Assembly: GCA_964653685.1 (NCBI GenBank)
Contig: CAZZHA010000006.1
Span: 1-30,831 of the forward strand
Reading direction: 5' to 3'
DNA length: 30,831 nt
From: DATKWU01 sp964653685
GTDB lineage: Bacteria > Patescibacteriota > Microgenomatia > PFEM01 > JAHIFH01
In this document: piece by piece, positions 1 through 8,752 of the stretch
Numbering within the stretch: position 1 is the stretch's first letter
Layout: each line of letters starts with the position of its first letter
Notes under the pieces: generated by a model
What the model saw: the letters and a program-made list of their open reading frames with translations, nothing else
Told to the model about the DNA's origin: nothing
Database searches by the model: none
Translations under genes and position numbers: made by a program

Positions 1-33
1 AGTTTAAAATCACTTTAGAATAGAGAGGTAGTC

Positions 34-1023
34 ATGGAACAACATCCAGTACCGCAACACATTTCTTCCTACCAGTTCCGTCTGGTCGGTGATATGACCG
101 TCAGACAATTTGGCTTTTTGGCTGGTGGTTGTATTATTGGCTTGATTCTCTATGCTACCCCCCTCACACCAATTATTAAATGGCCTTTGGTGGCTCTGGC
201 TGTTTTTCTTGGTTTTGCCATGGCTTTTATGCCGATTCAGGAAAGGCCGCTTGATAAGTGGATTGTTGCCTTTATCAAAGCTATTTTCTCACCAACTCAA
301 TTTGTCTGGGAAAAACAAGTTAAGGAGCCTGAGATCTTCAAAACTGGTTACAAAAAGGTGGTTTTTCAAAAAAAGGTCGCCCCACCACCAAATAAAAAAC
401 AATTAAGAGAATACCTTTCAACTCTTCCAACTGAATCTCAAAGTCAACTTGACCAACAAGAAGAAAACTTTATTAAAAAATCTCTTAATATGTTCCAATT
501 AACCAAAATGCCGACGAATATGGCTCAACCAACAGAAAAGATTCCGCCCATTCAACAACCTTTCCAGCCAATAACCAAGCCTGAAACAGCTTTTAAACCA
601 AAAATTAGCTATCCTCAAAAAACAACTACTCCCAAAAGAAGACCTTTTGTCTTGCCCAAACAACCAGCTCAACCTAGAAAACCCACGGTGGAAGCTAAAT
701 TCAGTCCTGAACTACCTTTTCCTCAAGCTCCTACTCAACCCAATACTCTAGTGGGGATGGTTCTTGACCTTGAGGGTAAAATTATTGAAAATGCGATTAT
801 AGAAATCAGAGATACTCAAGGAATTCCAGTTAGGGCCCTAAAAACCAATAAATTAGGCCAATTCCGGAGCGTCACTCCCCTAGATAACGGTCAATACGAA
901 ATTGAAGCTGAAAAAGAAGGTTATCAATTTGATATTATTAAAACCAATCTTACTGGCGCGATCGTCGAACCCTTAGAGATTCGCACCAAAGGAAAAACCC
1001 ATGAACCTGCCCAAAACACTTGA
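34..1023 (+). CDS. PrgI family T4SS protein with C-terminal carboxypeptidase-regulatory-like domain
   Basis: 329 aa. Residues 1-90 resemble PrgI, a small membrane protein of Gram-positive and CPR type IV secretion systems: a short hydrophilic N-terminus, then two adjacent hydrophobic segments at about 27-46 and 50-66. Residues about 115-235 are a Pro/Gln/Lys-rich linker. Residues about 240-318 look like a carboxypeptidase-regulatory-like (Ig-fold) domain: G-x-V-x-D, IENAIIEIRD, a T-x-x-x-G-x-F turn, and Y-x-I-x-A-x-K-x-G-Y. The ATG at 34 follows a purine-rich GAGAGG at 24-29. The gene overlaps the next by 23 bp, which indicates an operon with the VirB4 gene two positions on. The PrgI assignment is by pattern and context; the C-terminal extension is beyond the usual PrgI length of roughly 100-150 aa. 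It may display the Ig-like domain on one side of the membrane. Confidence 0.75.
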   Translation: MEQHPVPQHISSYQFRLVGDMTVRQFGFLAGGCIIGLILYATPLTPIIKWPLVALAVFLGFAMAFMPIQERPLDKWIVAFIKAIFSPTQFVWEKQVKEPEIFKTGYKKVVFQKKVAPPPNKKQLREYLSTLPTESQSQLDQQEENFIKKSLNMFQLTKMPTNMAQPTEKIPPIQQPFQPITKPETAFKPKISYPQKTTTPKRRPFVLPKQPAQPRKPTVEAKFSPELPFPQAPTQPNTLVGMVLDLEGKIIENAIIEIRDTQGIPVRALKTNKLGQFRSVTPLDNGQYEIEAEKEGYQFDIIKTNLTGAIVEPLEIRTKGKTHEPAQNT

Positions 1024-1933
1024 TCCAACCAAAATACCGATCAGGGCTTCAACTCAAGAACATCTTGATATTGAGGATATTCAAGACGGGATTGTAATCC
1101 TCAAAGACGGTAGCTGTTGTTTAGCGATTGCCACCACGGCGATTAACTTTGGTCTCCTTTCAGAAAGAGAACAGGAAGCCACCATCTATGCTTATGCCGG
1201 CCTTCTAAACTCACTCACTTTTTCCATTCAAATTGTTCTTTGCTCTCAAAGAAAAGATATTTCCGGTTATCTTAAATTAATTAAAAGAGCCGAAGAAAAA
1301 GAAACTAAAGACGAGATTAAAATTCAGATTCAGAAATACCGCCAGTTTATCGAAGAAACGGTTGCCAGAAACAATGTTCTTGATAAAAAGTTCTACCTCA
1401 TCATTCCCATGAGTGCTTTAGAACTAGGTGTCAAACAAATCCTTACTTCTACCTTTTCTAGAAAGAAACTCCCATTTGACAAGAGCTACATTCTTCAAAA
1501 AGCCAAGACCAACCTCTATCCTAAAAGGGATCATATTTTAAGACAACTAGCTCGTTTAGGTCTTAAAGGCAAACAACTTAACACTCAGGAACTCATTCAG
1601 CTCTACTTTAATATTTACAACCCTGAAGTTAAAGGTCAGCAAATGACTGGTTCCAAACAATACCAGACACCAATCATGGAAGCAGCCATGGAAACAGCCC
1701 AAGAAAAAAGTTCAATCTCAGAAACAATGCCGGAAACAATCGAAAGTCTAGCCGAACCACCTAGAAGAACAGCCTCACTTCAAGGAGAAATTAAGATTGA
1801 GACAACACCAATCAACTCAACCGCCCAATCATTAACAACCGAGGAGGCAATCCCAAATCAAGATTCAATTAGAAATCAAATTAATGGTTTAGTTAAACAA
1901 GCTGTTAACAAAGATGAAAATACCGGGTCTTAA
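1001..1933 (+). CDS. T4SS-locus protein of unknown function between PrgI and VirB4
   Basis: 310 aa, soluble, with no membrane segment or signal peptide. Residues about 1-180 form a mixed alpha/beta domain beginning with I-P-I-R-A-S-T-Q-E-H-L and D-I-E-D-I-x-D-G-I-V-I-L-K-D-G. The fold pattern resembles the N-terminal region of VirB4/TraC ATPases without the P-loop part, but I cannot confirm homology. Residues about 210-300 are low-complexity Gln/Thr/Glu/Ser-rich. The ATG at 1001 is preceded by AAAGGA at 987-992. The start lies inside prgI and the end overlaps virB4 by 20 bp, so the three genes are probably translated together. It is likely an accessory component working with the VirB4 ATPase, possibly its detached N-terminal-type module. 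Function is inferred only from position. Confidence 0.6.
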   Translation: MNLPKTLDPTKIPIRASTQEHLDIEDIQDGIVILKDGSCCLAIATTAINFGLLSEREQEATIYAYAGLLNSLTFSIQIVLCSQRKDISGYLKLIKRAEEKETKDEIKIQIQKYRQFIEETVARNNVLDKKFYLIIPMSALELGVKQILTSTFSRKKLPFDKSYILQKAKTNLYPKRDHILRQLARLGLKGKQLNTQELIQLYFNIYNPEVKGQQMTGSKQYQTPIMEAAMETAQEKSSISETMPETIESLAEPPRRTASLQGEIKIETTPINSTAQSLTTEEAIPNQDSIRNQINGLVKQAVNKDENTGS

Positions 1934-3851
1934 CAAAATCAGCGATATTAGTAAAAGGGGATCTTCAAAGATCGGCCTGTCCTTGGCTCAGGGTAAGCCA
2001 GAAGAAAAAGGAAAAATGCCTGAATCACCTCAAGTGGTAACCAAACTACCCGTCGATCCAATTACCCAACTGGCTGAAGGCATGGTTTCCGTTCAGGACG
2101 TGATTGCTCCTGGTGCACTTGAGGTTGACTTTGATCATTTGAAAATAGGTAATAAATATTTCAGAACTTTGTTCGTGGCCGGCTATCCCCGTTTTGTGGC
2201 CGCTAATTGGCTCGCGCCCTTGATCAACTTTGATCATTCTCTGGACGTGGCGATGTACGTTTATCCGGTTGAAGGTAAATCAATCCTCGATGAATTGCGG
2301 CGCAAGATTGCCGAAATGGAAGCGGAAATCCAAACCGATATGCAGCGCGGTAAGATTGTTGATCCGTCGACCCAAGCCAAACTTGAAGATGCCCGAACTC
2401 TCCAAGAGCAATTGGTTAAAGGGGCTGAACGTTTCTTCCAATTCGGTCTTTACATCACCATTCCGGCCGATTCCCTCGAAGAACTAAATCAAGCTTCCAA
2501 AGAAATTGAATCAGCTCTTGGTTCTTTGCTAATCATTTCTAAACACGCTACCCTTCAAATGGAAGACGGCTTTCGGGCAACCATCCCAACTTGCGTTGAC
2601 CGGCTGATGATCACCCGAAATATGGATACCACTTCCCTGGCCACCACCTTTCCTTTCACTTCTTCGGAATTAACGGCTAATGAAGGGATTATGTATGGGA
2701 TTAACGAACATAATGATTCCTTGGTTGTCTTCGACCGCTTTACCTTGGAAAACGCCAATTCAGTCATCTTTGCCAAGTCAGGCGCTGGGAAATCTTACAT
2801 GGTCAAACTTGAAGCTTTACGTTCTCTTTTGTTTGGGACGGAAATTATCGCCATTGACCCTGAATCTGAATATAAAGTTTTAGCCGAAGCGGTTGGCGGC
2901 GAATACATTACCTTTGGTTTTGATTCACCTTCAAAAATTAACCCTTTTGATCTCTCAGCGATTTATGAAGAAGGCGAAAACGAATTAGGCCTAAAAATTC
3001 TTTCTCTGCACTCTCTGTTTAAAGTCATTATGGGTAATCTTTCGGCCACTGAAGAGGCGGTTCTCGACCGAGCTTTAATCCTAACTTACAAAATGAAAGG
3101 GATTACCCCAGACCCAACCACTCAGAAAAAAGAACCGCCCTTAATGGAAGATTTATATAAGGCCTTAAGAGGTATGGAAGAACCTGAAGCTTCCTCTTTA
3201 GCCGACCGGATTGAAAAATTTGTCAAAGGTTCTTTCTCTGGTATCTTTGATCAACGCTCAAACGTGGACATTAAAAATAAATTCACCGTCTTCTCTATTA
3301 GAGACCTTGAAGATGCCTTAAGGCCAATCGCCATGTTCATTATTCTGGATTACATTTGGACCAAGATTAAAAAAGAAATGAAAAAAAGGATTCTGGTTGT
3401 TGACGAGGCTTGGTATTTAATGCAATATCCAGACTCAGCTAATTTTCTTTATTCAATTGCCAAAAGAGCCAGAAAATATTATTTGGGATTAACTACCATT
3501 ACCCAAGACGTTGAAGATTTCTTAGTTTCAGAACACGGCAAAGCGATTGTCCAAAACTCTTCAATTCAAACTTTAATGAAAATGTCACCGGCTGCCATTG
3601 ATAAGGTTACTGAAATCTTTTACCTCTCTGAAGGTGAAAAACATCTCCTCTTAAGTGCTGACGTCGGCGAGGGTCTTTTCTTTGCCGGTCCTAATCATGT
3701 TGCCATCAGAGTGGTGGCCTCAAAAGAAGAACACCAATTAATCACCTCTAAACCTGAGGAGCTGCTTAAAATGGAGGAGGCTAAGGAAACCAAAAGTCAA
3801 GAAAGCAAACCCACTAACCAAGAAGAGAAAACCGAGATAACGCCGTTGTAA
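1914..3851 (+). CDS. virB4: VirB4/TraC-family T4SS ATPase
   Basis: 645 aa. It is the energising ATPase of a type IV secretion or conjugation-like machine, acting at the cytoplasmic face of the membrane. The P-loop (Walker A) FAKSGAGKSYM lies at about residues 286-296 and Walker B (ILVVDEAWYLM) at about 493-503. A further typical VirB4 segment is TTITQDVEDF. Residues about 60-270 match the N-terminal CagE/TrbE/VirB4-like domain, including a helical insertion at about 125-170. The C-terminal 30 residues are Lys/Glu-rich. The ATG at 1914 lies inside the preceding frame, with no strong ribosome site, so translational coupling is likely. The locus (PrgI, VirB4, M23 protein) resembles the reduced secretion loci common in CPR genomes; whether it moves DNA, protein or builds a pilus cannot be told here. 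Confidence 0.93.
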   Translation: MKIPGLNKISDISKRGSSKIGLSLAQGKPEEKGKMPESPQVVTKLPVDPITQLAEGMVSVQDVIAPGALEVDFDHLKIGNKYFRTLFVAGYPRFVAANWLAPLINFDHSLDVAMYVYPVEGKSILDELRRKIAEMEAEIQTDMQRGKIVDPSTQAKLEDARTLQEQLVKGAERFFQFGLYITIPADSLEELNQASKEIESALGSLLIISKHATLQMEDGFRATIPTCVDRLMITRNMDTTSLATTFPFTSSELTANEGIMYGINEHNDSLVVFDRFTLENANSVIFAKSGAGKSYMVKLEALRSLLFGTEIIAIDPESEYKVLAEAVGGEYITFGFDSPSKINPFDLSAIYEEGENELGLKILSLHSLFKVIMGNLSATEEAVLDRALILTYKMKGITPDPTTQKKEPPLMEDLYKALRGMEEPEASSLADRIEKFVKGSFSGIFDQRSNVDIKNKFTVFSIRDLEDALRPIAMFIILDYIWTKIKKEMKKRILVVDEAWYLMQYPDSANFLYSIAKRARKYYLGLTTITQDVEDFLVSEHGKAIVQNSSIQTLMKMSPAAIDKVTEIFYLSEGEKHLLLSADVGEGLFFAGPNHVAIRVVASKEEHQLITSKPEELLKMEEAKETKSQESKPTNQEEKTEITPL

Positions 3852-3853
3852 TC

Positions 3854-3862
3854 TGCTATGAT
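3854..3862 (+). promoter_or_regulatory. Extended -10 promoter (TGC-TATGAT) for the M23/membrane gene
   Basis: TGCTATGAT has the extended -10 form TG-N-TATNAT and ends 7 nt before the ATG at 3870. No -35 box is visible at the right distance, which an extended -10 can tolerate. Transcription would begin at or just before the start codon, giving a leaderless mRNA. The site lies just after the virB4 stop codon, so the downstream gene may have its own expression in addition to read-through. Confidence 0.45.
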
Positions 3863-3869
3863 TTAATTG

Positions 3870-5125
3870 ATGAATAAAGAAGAGCTTCAAGAGTATTACC
3901 AACATATTCAACGTTTGGCTTTTTTTCTTCAATTGGGAACCTGGCCGGCTGAACTAGGTAGCAAAACCGAAGCCAAAAACGAAGTTGTCTTCGCCGCTCA
4001 AAGTCTTGATATTAGCCTTAAAGACAAAGACTTCCTTATCAAACTAATTGATAAAATTGCTGATCTTCTTGCTGGTCGGGAAGAAATTCTAAAAACTAGT
4101 GTTCTTGATCCAGTCAAAAATCAAGAATTAAGAGAAGATTATGAAAGATACTTGGAAAAACGCCAAACTCTAGAATCAGAAAAAGCCCCGCTTGATTATC
4201 AAGAAAAATTTAGACTCCTTCAGCAAAGGATTGCCCAGGAAATCAGTGAACAATCTGGAGAAATCAAAGAAAGGTTTGAAGATAATCCTCTCCTTCAAGA
4301 AGCGGTTACTGAAGAAATTGCCGAAGACATTACTGAAAAACTCGAACCTATTGCTCGCAAGGCTGCTTTGACTGAGGAAGAATATCATCAAATTCTTAGT
4401 CAAACCAAAAAAGAAATCAGTCAAAATTTAAGGCGAATTGGAGAGAAAAAACCAGAAGTTGTTGCCGAAAATTTTGTTGAAGAAGCCTCTAAAGACACTT
4501 TGGAACAAGCAAGAGAAGTGGCTGTAATCCCTCGAGAACGAATCGCGAAAGTAACTGTTTCTACTGGTGAGGTAATCAAACCAGAAGACCTAAAACTACC
4601 TGAAGATATTATTAGACAGTTAAACCTTGAGACCGACGGGATCGCTTCCCTACCTCTCTATTCTTTGCTCCAACCTCAAATTGGTGTTTCTTATGTCAGA
4701 AGAATTCCTTATGCCTTACCAGTCGGCATTATGAGAATCGCAGCAGGAACACCTGAAATAACACCTGAATGGCGAGAAATGATTGAAAAAGGAATTTTTT
4801 CTGAAGATATTGAAACCACCGTTAGTAAGCTAAAAGAATTAGGCTTAAAAGACAGCGACCCCATTATTAGATATTTAGAGGATAAAGGCCTTAAATTCCG
4901 CGCCCAACAAAAAATCAAAATCGTTCGTCCGGATAGAACTTTTTACTACCAAGACAAACCGGCCGCCTCCATTCTCAAACAGTGGTATAACTTTCCTAAA
5001 CGAACCAGCTTTCACCTTGCCCAAGACGAAGCTTCAGGCATCTTTTACCAAACCTCACCGGCTCCTGATTGGTCAGAAGAAAGTGGATATTCTTGGGGAC
5101 TTCATCAGGTTCTAAATAAAATTGG
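3870..5125 (+). CDS. N-terminal part of a large T4SS-associated protein (gene split by scaffold gap)
   Basis: About 418 codons are visible before the run of Ns. The N-terminal ~230 residues are highly charged and helical, with predicted coiled-coil stretches (KERFEDNPLLQEAVTEEIAE and neighbours). A mixed region of about 190 residues follows, ending in ESGYSWGLHQVLNKI. No known domain was recognised in this half. The start could be ATG 3870 or TTG 3867; ATG is preferred. The reading frame appears to run through the gap and stop in the repeated flank, but this is an artefact: deleting the 100 Ns and one copy of the 55-bp flank joins this frame exactly to the M23 peptidase frame at 5228-6547 and gives one protein of 840 aa. 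The gene follows virB4 by 18 bp, so a structural or VirB6-like role in the secretion channel is plausible but inferred. Confidence 0.8.
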
Positions 5126-5280
5126 NNNNNNNNNNNNNNNNNNNNNNNNNNNNNNNNNNNNNNNNNNNNNNNNNNNNNNNNNNNNNNNNNNNNNNNNNNN
5201 NNNNNNNNNNNNNNNNNNNNNNNNNGGTCAGAAGAAAGTGGATATTCTTGGGGACTTCATCAGGTTCTAAATAAAATTGG
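5071..5280. repeat. Identical 55-bp flanks of an assembly gap (5071-5125 and 5226-5280)
   Basis: The 55 bases before the N run and the 55 bases after it are identical, starting GGTCAGAAGAAAGTGG and ending AATAAAATTGG. A length of exactly 55 at the end of both contigs fits a de Bruijn assembler overlap of k=55 left unmerged at scaffolding. It is not a biological direct repeat: collapsing the two copies restores an open reading frame. Confidence 0.92.
5126..5225. other. 100-N scaffold gap
   Basis: Exactly 100 N characters, the conventional placeholder for a gap of unknown size. Because both flanks share the same 55 bp, the true gap is probably zero bases long. Confidence 0.98.
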
Positions 5281-6547
5281 TCTAGGGAGCAGAATTTATG
5301 AGACCATTAATATTGGCCCAGGTAAAAACATAATTCGGTTTACTTTACCAAGTCGAATCATTAAATTTATTTCTTTTGGTCGTTTTGAATCCTTTAAACA
5401 ATTAGGTGTCACTCTTTACCAAAAGTCGTTGGGAAGATTTTTCACCCCGATTGCCAAAAAAATCTTAAGCAGTAAATTAGTCACCAAAGCCGCCACTTGG
5501 ATCGCCACTAAATTAGGTGTTCAGTTTGGTTTAACAGCCGCCGGAACAGCTTTAGCACCTGGCGTCGGCACGGCTATTGGTCTGGTTGTCGGTAAAATCA
5601 TTGATTTTGTCAAAGATCGTCTTCAAGGTCTCTGGGACAAAATTAAAGTTGTTTTTAGAGACCCAGAAAAAGCTTTAACTCTTGCCTTTGGTGGAATAGG
5701 CATCGCCGCTCTCTTTTCCTTTTCTGGACCTTTAGTTGCTATTGGCGTCGGCGCAGCTACGGTCGGAATTATCGGTTTAATTGGTTGGGGAGCTACCAGC
5801 GCTGGTTCGATTGTCGGTGGCTTGGGTGGTGGCGTCATTGCTTTTTTTACTTCCTTGACTATTGCCCCGATCTCGAATGCCATTGTTTGGTTAGTTGTTA
5901 GTATTATTGGCGGTTCGATGATTTTAACCTTTTTTATTGTCATGACCACTGCTGGTGCTTTTATTCTGCCAATTGGCCCAACTGAGATCAGCCCAGCCTA
6001 TCCTGCCCCAGAAGAAGCACCCGTGATCAAACCACCAGACGGTCTTAGCTTTCAGTGGCCAATTAGAAACGCGGCTTATTGTTCATCAAATTTTGGTTAC
6101 CGAAGCAATCCGATCGCCGCCATTCCTTGTTGTCAATATCACACTGGTATCGATATCGTGACGCCTCAGCCTAAAACCAGTTCTTGTGGAATTGCTGTTT
6201 ATCCAACCGCCAAAGGCACTGTCCAGGCTGCTGGTCGAGCTGATGGTTATGGTAATTATGTAATCATTAAACACAACGGTCTCTACAGTCTTTACGCCCA
6301 CTTAGAGTCCTGGGAAGTTAGCCCTGGTCAAACAGTTGAAAGAGATGACGTTATTGGTTACATTGGCTCGACGGGGACCAGGTCAACTGGTTGTCATCTC
6401 CACCTTGGCTTTAGTAGTTGTGGTGAATTAAACTGCTTTATTGACGGCACTAAAACGCCTGATCCTTGTGATTATTTAATTTGTAGTGATAGCTGCGAAT
6501 ACCGCAGCGCCGAAGAAGCTTGTCAGGGTTTACCTTTATGTCAATAA
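5228..6547 (+). CDS. C-terminal part of the same protein: membrane segments plus Cys-rich M23 (LytM) peptidase
   Basis: The open frame continues from the second copy of the duplicated flank; a stand-alone start at TTG 5429 is possible but unnecessary. In the joined 840-aa protein, residues about 550-655 are Gly/Ala/Ile-rich, with roughly four hydrophobic membrane segments. Residues about 670-800 form an M23 zinc metallopeptidase domain. The zinc-site motifs are HTGID (His706, Asp710) and CHLHLGF (His791, His793), with the conserved YGNYVIIKH...YAHL core between them. Such domains cut peptidoglycan cross-links. From AYCSSNFG to the end there are 12 cysteines, suggesting disulphide bonding outside the membrane. 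Context after PrgI/VirB4 suggests a channel subunit that also opens the wall for the secretion apparatus, comparable to VirB1-like hydrolases. The stop at 6545-6547 overlaps the next gene by 10 bp. Confidence 0.88.
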   Translation, partial: SEESGYSWGLHQVLNKIGLGSRIYETINIGPGKNIIRFTLPSRIIKFISFGRFESFKQLGVTLYQKSLGRFFTPIAKKILSSKLVTKAATWIATKLGVQFGLTAAGTALAPGVGTAIGLVVGKIIDFVKDRLQGLWDKIKVVFRDPEKALTLAFGGIGIAALFSFSGPLVAIGVGAATVGIIGLIGWGATSAGSIVGGLGGGVIAFFTSLTIAPISNAIVWLVVSIIGGSMILTFFIVMTTAGAFILPIGPTEISPAYPAPEEAPVIKPPDGLSFQWPIRNAAYCSSNFGYRSNPIAAIPCCQYHTGIDIVTPQPKTSSCGIAVYPTAKGTVQAAGRADGYGNYVIIKHNGLYSLYAHLESWEVSPGQTVERDDVIGYIGSTGTRSTGCHLHLGFSSCGELNCFIDGTKTPDPCDYLICSDSCEYRSAEEACQGLPLCQ

Positions 6548-7617
6548 AAAAAGAAACGATTTTTAATCTTTTAAAGCGCTACTGGTTTTTCGTTCTTTTG
6601 GTGGCAATGGTTGCCAGTCTTTTAGCCATCCGCTTTGTTCGCCGACCAACCACCGAACCCTCTCAACCCCTACCAACGCCTCAATTTGGTTCTCTGCCTC
6701 AACCCCAATCAGAGTTAAGTCAACCATTGGGTAAAGAACCAATTTATGATGTTTTACTCTCAGAAAATGATTTTGCCAGTTTCCCTAAATCCCTGGCGGT
6801 TTATCAAATCAAAAAATTCAGCCAAGAAGAAATTCTCTCTCATCTTTCGAAAATGATTGTTGACCTTGGTTTTCTGGGAACACCTGAAGAACAGCAAAGA
6901 AAAGAAGGAAAATATCTTATCTGGCGGGAAGGAGAAAATTACCTTAAAGTCAGTCTTTCTTCTGGCCAATTTTCTTTTGTCGGCAAAAATCCCTTAGTCC
7001 AAAATCAAACTCTTGATTCTACTAAAATTGGTAATCTTGTAGCTGAAAAACTTAACGCCTGGGGTTTAATAACAGGCAAGCTAGAGATTGAAGAAATCAA
7101 AGGCTTTGTTCCTGTAGGAATGGAATTAAACCCAGTTGTCAATCTTGACCAAGCCACTATTTTTAATCTTACTTTTAAATCTAGTTTTAATGACTATCCT
7201 CTAGTTGGAATTGGTCAAGCCCGAGATTTACTTGAAGCTAAAGTTGATAACCAAACTAATCTTCTTAATCTCTTTTTCTCGCTTCACCAAACAGACCAGA
7301 AGGTCGCCAGTCAGTATTCTCTTAAATCTTATGAAGAGGTTACTAGTGAAATTAAAGAAGGCCAAGCTCAAATCATTGAACTAATAACCGAAGGCGGGGA
7401 TTATAAAACCATTCCTTTTTCAGAAGAAATCCGGGAAGTTAAAATTTCCTCGATTTCAATTGCCTATTATGAAACTACTGAAATCCAAGAATATTACCAG
7501 CCAATTTTTCTTTTAAAAGGTGATGTGATCCTAAGGGATAGCAATCTTTACCAAGCTATTCTCATTCTTCCAGCTATTTCTTCAGAGTATTTGAAGCCTA
7601 CTCAAGAACATTTTTAA
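6538..7617 (+). CDS. Single-pass membrane protein of unknown function, T4SS locus
   Basis: 359 aa from ATG 6538; the frame is open to TTG 6520, but the ATG gives a 10-bp overlap with the M23 gene and a normal N-terminus. A short Lys/Arg-rich start precedes one hydrophobic segment at about residues 14-34 (YWFFVLLVAMVASLLAIRF). A Pro/Gln-rich spacer of about 35 residues follows, then an outside domain of about 290 residues rich in beta-type sequence. The topology is type II or an uncleaved signal anchor. No lipobox or catalytic motif is seen and I do not recognise the family. Close coupling with the upstream gene suggests a surface component of the same secretion or pilus machinery. Its 3' end is only 7 bp from the convergent dnaN stop codon. 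Confidence 0.75.
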   Translation: MSIKKETIFNLLKRYWFFVLLVAMVASLLAIRFVRRPTTEPSQPLPTPQFGSLPQPQSELSQPLGKEPIYDVLLSENDFASFPKSLAVYQIKKFSQEEILSHLSKMIVDLGFLGTPEEQQRKEGKYLIWREGENYLKVSLSSGQFSFVGKNPLVQNQTLDSTKIGNLVAEKLNAWGLITGKLEIEEIKGFVPVGMELNPVVNLDQATIFNLTFKSSFNDYPLVGIGQARDLLEAKVDNQTNLLNLFFSLHQTDQKVASQYSLKSYEEVTSEIKEGQAQIIELITEGGDYKTIPFSEEIREVKISSISIAYYETTEIQEYYQPIFLLKGDVILRDSNLYQAILILPAISSEYLKPTQEHF

Positions 7618-7624
7618 TCTTAAT

Positions 7625-8752
7625 TTATTCTTGAACCCTAACCGGCATAATAATGTGAAGATAAGATTTCTCGCCTACCATGGTAAAAACACCTGGATTT
7701 AGAGAACCAGCCATTTCTAAGTTTATCTGCTCGCTATTAGCCACACCTAATAAATCCAAAAGATAACGAGAATTAAAGGCAATCTTACCGCCAGGACCGC
7801 TGACTTTAGCTTCAAGACGAACTCTGTTTCGGCCTACTTGAGCCGTATTGGCGGTAATTTCTAAACCTTTTTTATCAATGTTAAATCGAATAATATTAGC
7901 TGCTTCCCTGGCAAAGATGGCGGCCACTCGAATGGCTCTGGTCAATTCAATGGTATCAAGGATAACGTTTGTTTTGCCTTTATCAGGAATAATCCGTTTG
8001 TAATCAGGATACTTACCTTCAATTAAACGAGAGATTATTTCAATATCAATGGTTGAAAAAATAGCTTGGTTTGATTCCTCTGTAATAGTCAAACCAATAT
8101 CTTTTCCTTGGTCAGAATCGCCAATTGTTCGGGCTAACTCAATCAAAGTTCGCGAAGGGATAATCAAACCTTTTTTCAGTTCTTTAGATTGGGCAATCCC
8201 TTTAGTACTCGGTATTTTTTTCAAACTTAAACGGTAACCATCCGTCGCCACTAAGCTTAAATTTTTACCCTCAATCGCCAACAAAACGCCCGTCAAAACA
8301 GGCCGACCTTCATCTTGAGCAGCCGCAAAAGCAACCTGATTGATCGATTTAATTAATTCAGTAGAAACAAAACTCAAATCAGTCTTACCTTTTATTGAAG
8401 GAATTTTGGGAAATTCAGTGGCGGCTAAACCATTAAATTCAGCTTGATAAGAACCACAATTAACTAACAAATTATTCTCTTTAGCTTCTAATTCAACCTT
8501 TTCCGCTGGTAAGGAAGTAATAAATTCAGTAAAAACCTTAGCCGGAACCGAGAGAGCCCCTTCTTTCTCAACTTTAGCTCCTAGCCAATAATTAACACCT
8601 GTCTCTAAATTAGTAGCTGAAAGTTTCAACCGACCCCGGTCAGTTACTAGAAGAATATTACTCAGAACCGGTAACTGAGCTCGGCTAGCAACCGAACGAC
8701 TGGCTGTCGTTAAACCTTTAGCAAGATTTTCTTGAAGAGTTGAAAGTTTCAT
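7625..8752 (-). CDS. dnaN: DNA polymerase III sliding clamp (beta subunit)
   Basis: 375 aa, a normal length for the beta clamp, which encircles DNA and tethers polymerase III. Characteristic features are the N-terminal S-R-A-Q-L-P-V-L-S-N-I-L-L segment, ATNLETGV, the middle-domain ATDGYRLSLKKI, EGKYPDYKRIIP, and the C-terminal IIMPVR tail that lines the protein-binding pocket. The minus-strand ATG at 8752 is preceded by GGGGAGA at 8767-8761, a good ribosome site with 8-nt spacing. It lies 200 bp downstream of dnaA in the same direction, the usual dnaA-dnaN order. Confidence 0.97.
   Translation of the reverse strand: MKLSTLQENLAKGLTTASRSVASRAQLPVLSNILLVTDRGRLKLSATNLETGVNYWLGAKVEKEGALSVPAKVFTEFITSLPAEKVELEAKENNLLVNCGSYQAEFNGLAATEFPKIPSIKGKTDLSFVSTELIKSINQVAFAAAQDEGRPVLTGVLLAIEGKNLSLVATDGYRLSLKKIPSTKGIAQSKELKKGLIIPSRTLIELARTIGDSDQGKDIGLTITEESNQAIFSTIDIEIISRLIEGKYPDYKRIIPDKGKTNVILDTIELTRAIRVAAIFAREAANIIRFNIDKKGLEITANTAQVGRNRVRLEAKVSGPGGKIAFNSRYLLDLLGVANSEQINLEMAGSLNPGVFTMVGEKSYLHIIMPVRVQE

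Noticed and set aside
5071..5280. 55-bp direct repeat as a biological element
   Set aside because: Identical contig ends of exactly 55 bp around 100 Ns, with frame restored on collapse, mark an assembly artefact.
5623..5949. 108-codon open frame on the minus strand
   Set aside because: Shadow of the glycine-rich membrane region of the M23 protein; repetitive Pro/Lys/Ile composition.
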